Translations under genes and position numbers: made by a program | Notes under the pieces: generated by a model | What the model saw: only the letters and a program-made list of their open reading frames with translations | Told to the model about the DNA's origin: nothing | Database searches by the model: none | In this document: positions 47,825 through 59,520 of the stretch, in pieces | Numbering within the stretch: the first letter of the stretch is position 1 | Layout of the letters: each line of letters starts with the position of its first letter | DNA from: Capitulum mitella | Lineage: Eukaryota; Arthropoda; Thecostraca; Pollicipedomorpha; Pollicipedidae | Assembly (NCBI GenBank): GCA_030062745.1 | Contig: CP099839.1 | Span: 33,106,793 to 33,170,792 of the forward strand | DNA length: 64,000 nucleotides | Reading direction: 5' to 3'

Positions 47825-50245
47825 TTTATGTAACGGAACACAGCCCACATTCAGCCCAGATTCGGCCCAGCCCAGATTCGGTAGGGAATCCCCTTTACGG
47901 GCCGATAACTCCCACAGAACTTGAGAAACCTGGCTTTGCCACACATCAAGTGAAAGCACTCGTTAGCCCAAACACAACTGTGCAAAGAAAAATCACCTAC
48001 TTTGTCTACGGGGAAAGTTATAGACGATCGAAAAAATCATGTCAATGGGGCGGCCCCTACGGTTTTCTCCAAAACTGACATATTAAACCACCGACACAAG
48101 CCCATCAAACTGGCTGAAGAAACCCAATAGCCCATTGAAATCTAAGGGGTCAAAACCCCCTAGAAAAATTGAAAACGGCTTTCATAGCTTAAACAACGCC
48201 ACGCATAGGCCGAATGACACATCAAATGAAAGCACTCGTTAACCCAAACACAACTGTGCAAAGAAAAATCGCCTACCTTTGTGATGCGGGAAGTGATGAC
48301 GAACGAAAAAATCATGGCTATGGGGCGGCCCCTGCGATTTCCTCCAAAATTGGCACATTAAACCACCGACACAAGCCCATCAGTCTGGCCGAAAAAAAAC
48401 CCGATGGGCCATTGAAATCTAAGGGGTCAAAACCCCCTAGGGAAATTAAAAACGGGATTTTCAGCTTAACCCTATTCCCGGCAGCGGGGGGCTGAATCCG
48501 CCCCCCCTCGGGTTTTTTGCTTGCCAATTCCAGGCTTTTTAACGTAGCTTCACCAAACTTGGACACTTTTCCTAGCTATTCTTTCTACGTGCCGTGACAA
48601 AATTTCATATTTTTTTTTTGTTCTGGGGCGGAGTCAGGTACCGTTTTTGGGAGACACCTCAGGCCATTTCTGGCCATGTTGAGGGTAAAAGGAAAATGTC
48701 TGCCAAAAACAGAGTTTTAAAGCTAGAACTAAAAACTTTATATGGATGTATAGCTAAATACCTGGGCAATGTGCAGATGTAATTTTGTTCATCTGAGGTC
48801 ATTTCAGAAGGTCAGGTCAAGGTCCAAAGTCAAAATTTGTTTTGTGCAATAATTTCGGCGTCATTTTTTTCAAATGCCAAACCCAGAACATATATGGCGT
48901 AGAAGGGTGCCCTCTACTTGTGTATCAAGTTTCAGCTCGATATTAGGTCGGGTCACGGAGCTATGATCTAAAATGTCAGTGCGAGTACCCTATAACGCAA
49001 TAGCCATAAAATGAAATTTTTGAAATAGAGTAAACTCAAATGATTGAAAACGTTTACAGATAATACTAAATGCACACGAGATCATTCCAAGTGACTCCAA
49101 GGTCACTGGAGGTCATTTAAGGTCAAAAGTCACAAGTTGATCTGAGAAACGTGTGACCATGACAGTTCCCCTTTTTCATGTCCCTGGCACCGCCTATGCT
49201 AACATTATACAAACATTGTAATGCGATTTGTACTTCTTTAGTATAACATGACTAGCTAGAAAACTAATCCTCCTATTTTTGAAACCCTGTGAGCGCCCAT
49301 GAATTTTCTCAAAATTTCAGATTTGTGCACCCATGATAAAAGCCCTATCCATAATCTCTCGATTCATACCAGTTTCATTGAAATTGGTCGATAAACAACG
49401 GAGTTATAAGAAGTCCAAAAGTGACCCCCCATTTTGACATTTTTGCCCCCCTGTATCCACACATTTCAAAATTTTGGAAATTTCTTTTTATAAAGGTGTA
49501 GTTCACGTGACGGCAAATCGATTGCCGTTTGTTGCGATGAAATCGGATATGTAGTTCTCGAGATCTTAGGGGGGCCGAGTCCCCCCCCCCCCGCCGGGAA
49601 TCGACCATACCGTCTGGCCCTCCGGGAATAGTGTTAAACAGCAAGAAAGTCGACAAGATTAGTCTCCTGCGACACCAGAATCTGCATCATTTAACTGAGT
49701 GCATAGAAATGGATGTAGGGATCTGACAGTGACATGTAAACAATATAAACCTTGCTTACAGTGGTGGAGATCGAGAGCGCAGCCAATAGAGCACGAAACC
49801 AGCAAACTATATACGTATTCGGGTTAACGAGTGCTTTTATTTGATGTGTCATTCGGCCTATGCGTGGCCTTATTTAAGCTGTAAAACCCGTTTTTAATTT
49901 TTCTAGGGGCTTTTGAACCCTTAGATTTCAATGGCCCATAGGTTTTTTCAGCCAGATTGATGGGCTTGTGTCGGTGGTTTAATGTGTCAATTTTGGAGAA
50001 AATCGTAGGGGCCGCCGCATTGACATGATTTTTTCGGTCGTCTGTAACTTTCCCCATAGACAAGGTAGGTGATTTTTCTTTGCACAGTTGTGTTTGGGTT
50101 AACGAGTGCTTTCATTTGATGTGTGGCAAAGCCAGGTTTCTCAAGTCCTGTGGGAGTTATCCGGCCCGTAAAGGGAATTCCCTACCGAATCTGGGCTGGG
50201 CCGAACCTGGGCTGAATGTGGGCAATCTTTCGTTACATCATTGCG
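47825..50245. mobile_element. Inverted-repeat element with about 280-bp tandem subunits, hosting piggyBac copy C
   Basis: The left arm (47825-48465) and the reverse complement of the right arm (49820-50245) share GCCCACATTCAGCCCAG, ATTCGGTAGGGAATYCC, GTGAAAGCACTCGTTA and CAACTGTGCAAAGAAAAATC. Inside the left arm, the CACTCGTTA...GCATAGGCCG block occurs twice (from about 47941 and 48220). The right arm has one full unit (49823-50100). No coding potential is seen. It is probably a non-autonomous DNA transposon; its family is unknown. Confidence 0.7.
48470..49633 (-). mobile_element. piggyBac-like non-autonomous element, copy C
   Basis: TTAA at 48466-48469 and 49634-49637, with ends CCCTATTCCCGG ... 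CCGGGAATAGTG. The interior is the reverse complement of copies A and B. It is nested in the inverted-repeat element at 47.8-50.2 kb, at a TTAA (AGCTTAAAC) that is still whole in the sister repeat unit near 48190. Confidence 0.86.
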
Positions 50246-50646
50246 TTTGGTGTCCTACAAAGGGCAGGTAGCGTCGAAATGAGTTTTCTGTGTGGCGGCG
50301 GCTTGTTGACAAAAAAGCGATAAATTGGCGCTACGATAACCGGCATTCCCGAAGCTCAGACAATACCAGTTCTCCACAGCAACTCAGTCCATTCGGTAAC
50401 ATCTTGTTGAGAAGATTCCCCAACGCCCTGAACAGCACATCCTCCTAAAAGTTTAGGACCTATTCGTTAGAAGAGAGGAAACGAACTTTAGGACGAATAC
50501 GTGCTAAATGTTGCCAACTTTACAACGTATTCGTCTTAAATATAACGCTATGGGAACACTGGATCAATGCTGCATAAAAATAACGCCATGGGAAACGGGT
50601 GGAGATGACTGGAAACCGGAAATACGTGTGAATAGTGGAGAAAAAA
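50246..50646. other. Interval between the two inverted-repeat elements
   Basis: About 400 bp of unique-looking sequence, with no gene recognised. TTAGGACGAATACG/CGTATTCGTCTTAA words at 50490-50540 form a small inverted repeat. Confidence 0.4.
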
Positions 50647-51400
50647 GGGTATTCTAGGCGCAGGCTTCTCCCTTCTCATAGCTCCAGAAATCCGCGTAGT
50701 TGGCAAGCCATATTGGCACCAAAAGATGCGCAATGAAAAAACTGCCCGATCCAAGGCGTTTTGTGCCTTGTAAACATTACAACTTCGCCAAAATAATCGC
50801 CTGAAGCGATCGAGATCCCCACCGCCTCCAAATCTCGAAACACGGAGCATCCTTACGAGACAGATCAACGTCAGCCACCAAGGATCGACGGTTCAGGCCT
50901 CGTGAAATGTGACGTCACCGAAAGATAAACTAAACGCAGCAGTCTCGAAGCTCAAAATAGGTTAACACTGGCAATGACACGGAACAGGAAGGTGGACTGG
51001 GACCGAACAAGGATAGGCATGAGTGCCTGGAAGGGGCAAGGGCGGATCCAGGATTTCGACAGGGGGAAATGGGGGCTCCCCTCCCGGCCTTGGTCCCCAT
51101 TTTTTGCTCTTCAGATATGAAAAAAACGTTGATCTACTAGGGTCCTGGCCGAAATATTTGATATAATTCTGAGCTTTTTTGGTATAAAGTAAGCGACAGA
51201 ATCCAAAAGCGTCGCCTCATTTGAAAAAGCTGCGTTTTGTTTCCCTACAAAGTGGCCGAAATATGACAACAGGGATGGGACTTTAAGTGGGCGCATCCCT
51301 CCTTCTACCTGAAATATCGTTTCTGTTGCCCAGGAGCCCCTCTGCCCCGTCGTAACTTACTGAGACATTTTTGTTAGCCTTTTGGTGGAATATTGATCTC
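50647..51400 (+). repeat. Left unique terminal arm of the foldback-like element
   Basis: About 750 bp pairing with 58540-59219. It includes CAAGGGCGGATCCAGG at 51037-51052, a sequence resembling the ends of common GGCGGATCCAGG-type DNA transposons. The arm may therefore itself contain an inner element boundary. Confidence 0.75.
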
Positions 51401-52930
51401 TGGGGAACATGCTGCCGCCTCAGGGACCTCTGGTAGATACAAAAGACCTTTTGACGGTTTTAGGGCCCCTGCGCAGTGTCATGGGCCCCCTGAACATCTC
51501 CGGTAGTCTCCATGGCTGCATGAGGGGTCTCCCTCTGTTACATCGGGTATATCGAGCAGTTTTAAGTCTTTCAAGCCGTATCAGGGGCCTTTGTTCGAGC
51601 TTCAGGGGCCTCACTGGCAGTCTCAGGGGATCTTTGCAGCACCAGAAGCCCGTCTAACACACTCGAGGGCAGAGACGCAGCCAGCCTAAAATTTCGGAGG
51701 GTCCTCGTCCAGCGTCGGGCCACCTCACTTCATCTGGGCCCCCTGGACAAAAATATTTAAACATAAGGTTTCACAAGAGGCTCGCAGAGGAATACAGCCG
51801 ACCCGACATTTTGGGAGTTGCATGGCCGATGGTGAGCCCGTATCTTATGAATGCGGTGAATTAATATGCGTCCCCAGAATAAAACAGCCCGTGAAAATTT
51901 CACGACATTAGACGCTTGCCGTTCCTAAAAAGCTGGTTGCCTACAACCAGCTAGGTTGTCTCTGATTGTCGGTGATTGCGCCAAAACAATTTTTTTACCG
52001 GGGGCCTCCACAGCTCTCAGGGTGCTCCTCCGCAGGACGTCAGGGGGCTCCTCTACACGCCAGGGGCCTCTCCACAGGCCGTAAACGAATCCCTCTGCAG
52101 GCCGGTAGGGGCCTACAGACGGCGGCAAGGGCCCAGGCATGTCAGAAAGGGCTCCTTCATGCCGACAGGGGACCAACTACAGGCAATCAGAAGGCCCTTT
52201 CCGATCGGCAGGGGGCCCTTGCAAGCTGGCAGGGCCCCGTAGAACTGCAGAGGGTCCCTCCACAGGCTAGCAGGGACCCGAAGGCCTGGAAGGCGCTCAC
52301 AGGCCGCTAGGGAGCCTTGCAGACTGTAAGGCGGTCCCTACAGGCCGGTAGGGGCCCAATACGCCGGCAGAAGACCCCCTACAGGCCGGCAGGTGACCCG
52401 TGCAGGCGGGCAGGGCCCCCTGTAGGTCAGCAGGGAGCCATTGCAACCAGCAGAAGCCCTACAGACTGGCTAGGGGCCCCATAGGCCGGCAGGGGGCCCT
52501 GCAGGTCGGCAGGGTGTCCCTACAGGCTGACAGGGGGCCCGCACAGGCTGGCAGGGATACTACAGACCGACAGGGGGTCCCCTGCAGGCCAGTAGGGGCC
52601 CTTCTATGGGCTTGGACCTGTTTAAACGGTCTCATGAACCATTTGTCGTGCTGAGATCCCTCTTGCGTTCCCAGGGACTCGGGGCTCGTATGCCATTCAA
52701 GGGGCCCCTCTGCCGTCATACAGACTCAGTCCTCATCTTGGCTGTCTCAGGAGCTCTGGAATCTGTAACGGCCTTGTAAGCCCCTTGAAAGGGCCCGGGC
52801 CCCTTCTGGCGGTCTCAGGGGAAATCTACCGTGTTGGGGCCCTGTTATGGTCTCAAGGACCCTTTGGGAGTTTCAGGGGCCCTTCCATGCATCTCAGGGG
52901 TCGTCTAGCCCTCCCAGAGGCCCCCTGACT
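51400..52930 (+). repeat. Left degenerate GGGGCCC-rich tandem arrays
   Basis: Two flavours occur. From about 52000 to 52610 a 20-25 bp unit like ACAGGCCGGCAGGGGGCCC repeats more than twenty times. On both sides (51400-51660 and 52620-52930) are longer units of the type CAGGGGCCTCTGGCAGTCT. Open frames here are by-products of the repeat. Confidence 0.75.
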
Positions 52931-54800
52931 GAATCAAAACGTTTTTTTACCTTTTTATCAAGAACTTTTCCACAGACCCCGTAAAACTCAAACTGGGCCC
53001 CTTCGAGACCCATTTGAGTCTGAGACGGACCCCTCCGGGGCCAGCCCGATAGGCGCTCCTTCTCGGATGGTTATTGAGGCTTAGGGGCGCACCGACTTCA
53101 AGGTCTTTTCTGGATGTTCTTTCGCTCTTGAGTTATAAGAGCATAAAAATGGCAAATGCGAGTAATTAGAGCTATTGGGTGCATAGAGTTGGCCGAAAGG
53201 CAAGCTGAAAAGCAGTAGTGTATATTATTCGATACGAGCTGTTATCCTTCAGTGCTAGATCAACAACGCACGACTGGCCCCTAAACCCAGGAAGCTGCGG
53301 CTGCGCGTGTAGAGCGTGCAAGTCTAGAATGTCAGCGGGGGCTTCCCGTCACACGAGCAGTCCGTAGCAGACAAACGGCAGACTCAGAGTCATTAAGAAC
53401 CATGTGCTGCCGAGATTGGTCTCATGGTTACTTCCGCTTGAAGTCGGAGTTGACTCCGGAATGAGTCGACCTCCGGCTTGTTAAAGTGGAATAGGCTCCT
53501 TCGAAAATTTGCGTGGGATGGAGTCGGAGTTGGGTCGACGGTATTGGTTACAAACATGGGCGAGTCAAATGAAAGAAAAATGCGAGTAACAAAACAAATA
53601 CCCCTATTCTGATATCTCTTTTGGGTACGTTCAGCATGTGGAACACTTCACGTTTGCCTCTTCGTTACCCAAATGCATGTCCAATGAAGGTCATTGTAGA
53701 TCACAGAGTGGTTCATATACCTACCCGTTGCCACTGGAATCGACTCCATTTGAATCGTTTCGGAAACCAGGCGACATCGCCTTGAGTCGGAGCCGGGATC
53801 AAGTGAAAATTTGGTTAAGCTGCTCAGAGTCAGAGCAGGAATCAAACAAATGCGTTGTGAATCCGGAGCGGTCTGGCCCGAACGCCAACCCTGACTTGGG
53901 CTCCAGGACTGGGGTCTCGGATTCCTGGAATGCAAAGGTGGACTAGTGTCTCGAACTTGGACTCAGGCGATGGATCTTGGACTCTGATCTCGGTCTCGGA
54001 CTTGACCTTGACCTCGGACCTCTATCTTGATCCTGAACTCAGATCTCAGACTAGCATTTATTTATACTGTGGCCTATACCTACGTTAAATTACTGACGTT
54101 AAGGCGGACCAAAAAGTGTTCATGAGCAATTACGTGTCTCCTGTGAGGAAGACTACTAAATATGTAATTTGCATTTTAAAGAAAGGCGGGGGTCCCGATG
54201 CTTTTTCCATCATCGCTGCAGTACTTTTTTGACTTTAGTTCCATTTATCATGGACTGTACATTTGTGTACATACAATGCATCGTTATTGTCGTTTGGTTC
54301 GAAATGATGCCTTTTTGTCAGAACTATCCGACAAACAGTATTTTGCAACGAGCGAGGCCACAGGCCAAGTGAGTTGAGCGAGCGGAGCCGCAGGTCGCAG
54401 ACCACATGCCAGCAATCGCTCGGAATTTTCAACTCTGACGCGCTCGGGCTATAGCCTGCCGGCCGGCTGCCATCGGGATCTGAAGGGAATTTCGAACGTG
54501 AAGTTCATGATCGACGTGAAGTTCGTGATCAGAGATCACGATCAAGTTCTGTCCACCGCCGAGGTCAATGCAGACCTCAGAGTCGTGGAGTCCTTTTGCA
54601 ATCGTAAATCTCGTCCACCTCTTAATACACAAACTACGCTTTGGTTCATCATTCAGATTTACGGGAGAGGGGCTGATGATACAGGGATTTTGTTCGTTCC
54701 TTTCCACCTATGTGCAATGGCTGAACTTGCTTCTGAAGGGTCAGATATACTTAACAGACCCTAGATTGCGTATAATGGCACTGTTATAAACCTTTGGGTC
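52931..54800. other. Centre of the foldback-like element, left half
   Basis: No gene was recognised. From 53430 to 54060 the sequence is enriched in degenerate GAGTCGGAGTTGACTCC and GTCTCGGACTTGGACTC words, an imperfect simple repeat. The rest shows no structure that could be named. Confidence 0.5.
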
Positions 54801-54806
54801 TTTCTT

Positions 54807-54966
54807 CGTATGTGTTCGTTGACAGCTGACCCGCCTAATTATGGAGGGTCGGAATAAACCCGTATGTGTTCGTTGACAGCTGACCCGCCTAATTATGGAG
54901 GGTCGGAATAAACCCGTATGTGTTCGTTGACAGCTGACCCGCCTAATTATGGAGGGTCGGAATAAA
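54807..54966 (+). repeat. 54-bp tandem repeat, three essentially identical copies
   Basis: The unit CGTATGTGTTCGTTGACAGC... begins at 54807, 54861 and 54915, with no difference seen between copies except at the last edge. Such homogeneity suggests recent expansion. Confidence 0.9.
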
Positions 54967-55207
54967 GAAAGGACCCTAGATCGCGTCCATTTACTTTGGT
55001 GTAACTGATGTATTTTTGTATTTTCTTGGTTCATACTGCTGTCTGGAGTTCAGAGGCTTATTTTTGGCTGGCGAGTGCTTTAGTAGTTTCATTTTCGTTT
55101 TTTGATTCCTACCATTCCTGAAGATGGCTTGGTGCCGAAATGTCGAGTCCATGCTAATATGGATATCTTTTAAACCCAAGTTTCTTCCGTCATAAAGAAG
55201 GTTGTTC

Positions 55208-55452
55208 CGGGTCGGATCCAGCGGCGCCGTCTGAGGGGGTAGGGGCGAAACAGAATTTCCTAGGTGTGGAAGGTAGGTCAACGAGCGGGAAGGGGAAAGA
55301 CTCCGACCGTGGGTTTTCGGAGTTTCCAGCGACTGCAAACTCTGGTTGCACAGTAAAATATTTTTTAGGGGGGAGGGGCAAATGCCAATTTGTCCCCTTC
55401 CTTATTCGCAGTTTGGGGGCATGGCCGAGATTCCCCCCTGGATCCGCCACTG
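55208..55452. mobile_element. Possible short GGCGGATCCAGG-ended MITE
   Basis: The right end reads CCCCCTGGATCCGCCACTG, the reverse of CAGTGGCGGATCCAGGGGG, a terminal sequence type seen in hAT-like and related elements. The left end (GGTCGGATCCAGCGG) matches only in part. It sits in the centre of the foldback-like element. Confidence 0.35.
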
Positions 55453-55499
55453 GGCTGTTATGGCGCTTCTCCATCACGTTTGATTTGGTGTAATCACCT

Positions 55500-56340
55500 C
55501 AGCAGCTCACATCCTTAATGCATTGGCAAACGTAGAAGCGCGACGGAGAACAAACATGCATACATACGGAGTCACCACTTGGTCATGGCTAGACCTCCTG
55601 TCATACCACGACTCTTAGCCATTCAAGATGCCCAGTTTGACAGATCTTCATTCAGTCATGACAGGAGTCTTCCGTCTTATCTGGGCTCTCCTTCATTTTA
55701 TATCTTCAATTTATTGGGTCCCCTCTCGACCATAACAAAGGCCTCCCTCTAGTCGTGACAGGGACATTCATTGGTCAGCGTAGGGGCCGAACGGCTTACC
55801 ACAGTTCCCAGTTATGTACGATGCACATTTCCCATGCTACTGGGGTCTCCTCTCGATCCTGATGGGCTTCTCCTGTTGTTCCGTGGCTTGCAACCATTGC
55901 AGTTTGCTAAATGACTGAGCCTTTCTCTCGATCGCGACAAGGACCGCCTCTTATTCTTGAACGTGGCATGGGTGTAACCACCGGGGAGTGAGCTGGGGAC
56001 ATGTCCCCTCTAATTTTGGCAAAATGATTTTTCGCCCCTTCCAAATTTGGTCGGAAAGCGAGCATTTTTTGCACTTTCCCGTTGAAAAACAAGATGTTGG
56101 GACAGTGTTCCCGAACAAAATGATTTCCCCTCCCTAATATCGTGGACATCATCCTTGCACCCGTGGAAAGGGCCTCTTGTCGTAACACTGTTCGCCGCCA
56201 TCTATTACCCATGAAATGCTGGAACTCCCTCTCATTCATAACAGACAATTCTTGCAGTCAGCGACAATTAACGACAATTAGCGACTCAGGCTGGATGACT
56301 CAAGCGCGGATGCAGGGGGGAGGGGCATGGGGGCGATGGC
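55500..56340. other. Degenerate CTCGACCATGACAGGG-type minisatellite region
   Basis: Loose repeats of phrases such as CATGACAGGAGTCTTCC, TCGTGACAGGGACATTC and CTCTCGATCCTGATGGGC, spaced about 50 bp apart. It resembles the array at 13.5 kb. A GCGGATGCAGGGGGGAGGGG stretch at 56299 borders the right array. No gene was seen. Confidence 0.4.
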
Positions 56341-58540
56341 CACCCCCTGAGGCTTAAGAATAGGCCCCATGAGAGGCCCCGAAGGGGCCCTCTCGCGGGG
56401 CCCGGAAGGGGCTCCTTTCAAAATCAAACGAGGCCCCGAAGAAGCCCATATGAGCTTTGCGGGATTTGTAAAAACGTGACGGGTTCTTGATACAATCCGG
56501 GTGCTTCTGGGAGGATTAGATGACCCCTGAGACGCGTAAAAGGGCCAGAAAAAACAATCAGGGGGTCCTAGGGACCACAGGAGACAGACCGGAACCTCGG
56601 AAATATATGAAGGGGGCCCACCGCCACCGAGGTTATAGAAAATTACTTTTATAAGAACCGAAGCTATCGTTAAAATGTTTTAAGAACGGCAGACAAGAGA
56701 AGACAGAAGATGAAATATATAGATCCAAGCATATAGAGGGGCCCCCATAGGCCTGAAGGAGCCCCTGTCGGCCTGTAGGGGGGCCCTGCCTGCCAATAGA
56801 GGCACCCTGCCGGCTTGTAGGGGTCCCCTGCCGGTCTGTAGGGACCCCTTGCTGGCCTGTAGGGCCCTTGCCAGCCTATGGAGGCCCCCTGCCAGCTTCT
56901 GGGGGCCCGGTCGGCCTGTAGGGGGATCCTGCATGCCTGTAGGGTCCCCTGCCAGCCTGTAGGACCTCCTGTTCGCCTGAAAGGACCCCCTGCTGGCTAA
57001 CAAGGGGCCCTTAGGGTGCTGCCGGCCTGCAGGGGCCACCGCCGTCTTGTAGGAGCCCCTTGTCACCTGCCGGCCTGTAAGAGCCTCTACGACCCATGGG
57101 GCCCCTGGCAACCTTCGGAGGGCCCCTCCTTTCTAGGGGATCCACATGAGGTAAGGGGCCCACCTCTGGGTGAGGACCCCGCAATTTGTGCCTGGCTGCG
57201 TCCCTGGAAGGGTCCCTGAAGCCACGACAGGGCAGATTGCCCCTGATTCTGCCGGAATGGCCACAGGGCCCTTGAGACGGCCAAGATGAGGAATGAGTCC
57301 TTAGGACAGCACAGGGGACCCTGGAGTGCCATAGCGGCCCTGAGTGGGTTTCACGGACCTGTATGAAAAGATTAAGGCTCCTGATGCCATTAGAAGGCCC
57401 CCGTGAGGGTTTATGAGCCCCTGGGACGGTAAGATGGCCCCTTCGATGGATGCAAAGGCCCCTGAAGCTCTGTAAGGGTCCCCGAGGCCGCAAGAGGGGT
57501 CCCAACACGACAGGGCCCATGAGACCGTGAAAAGTGTCAGAGAGGCCCATGAGACGGCAAGAAATTGGAGGGTACTTAGCACGACATAAGGAGACTCTGA
57601 CCAGCCAGAGGGACCCTCTGAACAGGGATTCATCATTAACCTCAACCTCGAGAGGGGCTTGAATGGGGTATACTGTTTTTTTTTTAACCTGGAGGGGTTC
57701 TTGATGCAGTCAGGAAGATTCGGAAGGTCAGGTGGGTCCTGAGACGGCAGGATAGGCCCCTACACGGCAGATGGCCCCTGAGATCGCTAAAGAGGTCGGA
57801 GAGCCCATGCGAGGCAAAGACGATAAGAGGACTTCTTAGGCGGTCTATGGGGTCTTGAACGGCTAAAACCCCGAGTGTGCTAGGCGGGCTCTTGGCATAG
57901 AAATGGTCCGCCTGAGACTGCGAATGAGGCCACGACTGCCAGATATACCCCATGTAACAGAGGGGGACCCGATACTGCCATGGATACTACCGGAGGTGTC
58001 CAGAGGGCCCATGACACTGCATAGGGGCTCGGAAATCGCCGAAAGATCTTTCGTAACTGCCAGAGGGCCCATGAGAGCGCAAAAATGGTCCCAGAGACGA
58101 CAAGGAGAGCGCCTTGGACAACAGGAGGTCCACTGAGACTGCTAGAGAGGGGCCTTTGGGGACCTTTAAAACCGCTCACTAGCAGTCTCAAGCAGGGCCC
58201 ACTGAGATGACCAGTAAGGCCCACGAAACTACTAAGCCTCGAGACGTCCAGACAGTTCCTGAAACGGCCAAAGGACCTAAAGCATTGCCAGAGGCGCCTC
58301 TGTCACGGCAGAGAGAGACTTACAGAGGGCCCTTGTTACTGCCTGAGGGACTTCCTAGACGGCAACTTTCCCCAGGGACGACAGGAGGAAACCTGAGATG
58401 GTTGAAGTGTCCTTGAGCTACCAGATGGGTCCTGCCCGAAGTGTCTGTAAAAGTAACTTGAGACCACTAAAAGGCCCTGACACGGCCAAAACCAAAACCA
58501 CCAAGAAGTTGGCAAAATAGCCTCCAGAGGTTACGAGGGG
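56340..58540 (-). repeat. Right degenerate GGGGCCC-rich tandem arrays (inverted)
   Basis: The same two unit types in reverse complement: CCCTGCCGGCCTGTAGGGG units at 56735-57080 and GGGCCCATGAGACxGCxAG-type units from 57080 outward. The order (short unit nearer the centre, long unit nearer the arm) mirrors the left side. Confidence 0.75.
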
Positions 58541-59219
58541 GCAGAGGGGCTCCTGGATAACAGAAACGACATTTCAAGTAGAAGGAGGGACGCACCCGCC
58601 TAAAATCCCATCGCTGTTGTCATATTTCGGTCACTTTGTAGGGGAACAAAACGCAACACTTTTTCAAATGAGTTCACGTGCTTGGATTTTGCCGCTTACT
58701 TTACTCAAGGAAAATAGCAGAATTATATCAGATATTTCAGCCAGGACCCTAGCAGATCAACTTTTTTATATCAGAAGAACAAAAAAATGGGGACCAAGGC
58801 TGGGAGGGGAGCCCCCATTTCCCCCCTGTCGAAATCCTGGATCCGCCCTTGCCCCTTCCAGATATTCATGCCTGTCCTTGTTTGGTCCCAGTCCACGTTC
58901 CATTGCCATCGTTAACCTATTTCGAGTTTCGAGACTGCTGCGATTAGTTAATTTTTCGGTGACGTCATATTTCACGAGGCCTTCTGAACCGTAGATCCTT
59001 GGTGGCTGACGTTGATCTGTCTCGTAAAGATGCTCCGTGCTTCGAAATCGTAGTTGTGGAGGTGGTGGGTATCTCGACCGCTTCAGACGATTATTTTGGC
59101 GAAATTGTAATGTTTACAAGGCACAAAACGCCTTGGATCGGGAATAGTGGCAATATGGCTTGGCAACTACGCGGATTTCTGGAGTTATGAGAAGTGGGAA
59201 GCCTGCGCCCAGAATACCC
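58540..59219 (-). repeat. Right unique terminal arm of the foldback-like element
   Basis: Reverse complement of the left arm with scattered substitutions and small indels (an extra-short spacer near 59140, for example). CCTGGATCCGCCCTTG at 58836-58851 mirrors the left motif. Confidence 0.75.
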
Positions 59220-59520
59220 AGGTTACTAGTTATTAGGGTGCGTTTTGCGACTACCAGATGTACTTGCACCAGTCCTTCACAGCAACACCACTAAATCACA
59301 GTCGTGCGGCAGTCCTCATAGGGGTAGGACGTAGCTCGCTCCGCTCTTAGGTCGATAGGGTCGACACAGACACTTCGTCTTTTGTCCACACTTCGACTTT
59401 GCGCTTCCTGATAGTTTTTTTTCTACACTTCCACGGTTATTTCTGCGATCCACACACTTTTAAGGTAGGCCTGCTCTCCACTTCCAGTTTTCTTTTCCGA
59501 GCTGTTCCCTGACTTCTGTC

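Larger units (their letters stand above)
50647..59219. mobile_element. 8.6-kb foldback-like inverted-repeat element with GGGGCCC arrays
   Basis: The left end GGGTATTCTAGGCGCAGGC (50647) is mirrored by the right end (59219). The arms match through 50647-51400 and 58540-59219: shared ATCCGCGTAGTTG, AAGGCGTTTTGTGCCTTGTA, CAAGGGCGGATCCAGG and CGAAATATGACAACAG. Beyond the arms come mirror-image arrays of degenerate 20-30 bp units rich in AGGGGCCC (51400-52930 and, inverted, 56340-58540). The centre (52930-56340) has short repeats and no transposase. Long terminal inverted repeats built partly of tandem subrepeats are the hallmark of foldback elements. No target-site duplication was found. Confidence 0.68.

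Noticed and set aside
51400-58540. Many open frames of 80-179 codons rich in Gly, Pro, Arg and Leu
   Set aside because: They arise from the degenerate GGGGCCC units, occur on both strands, and lack start context or domain motifs.
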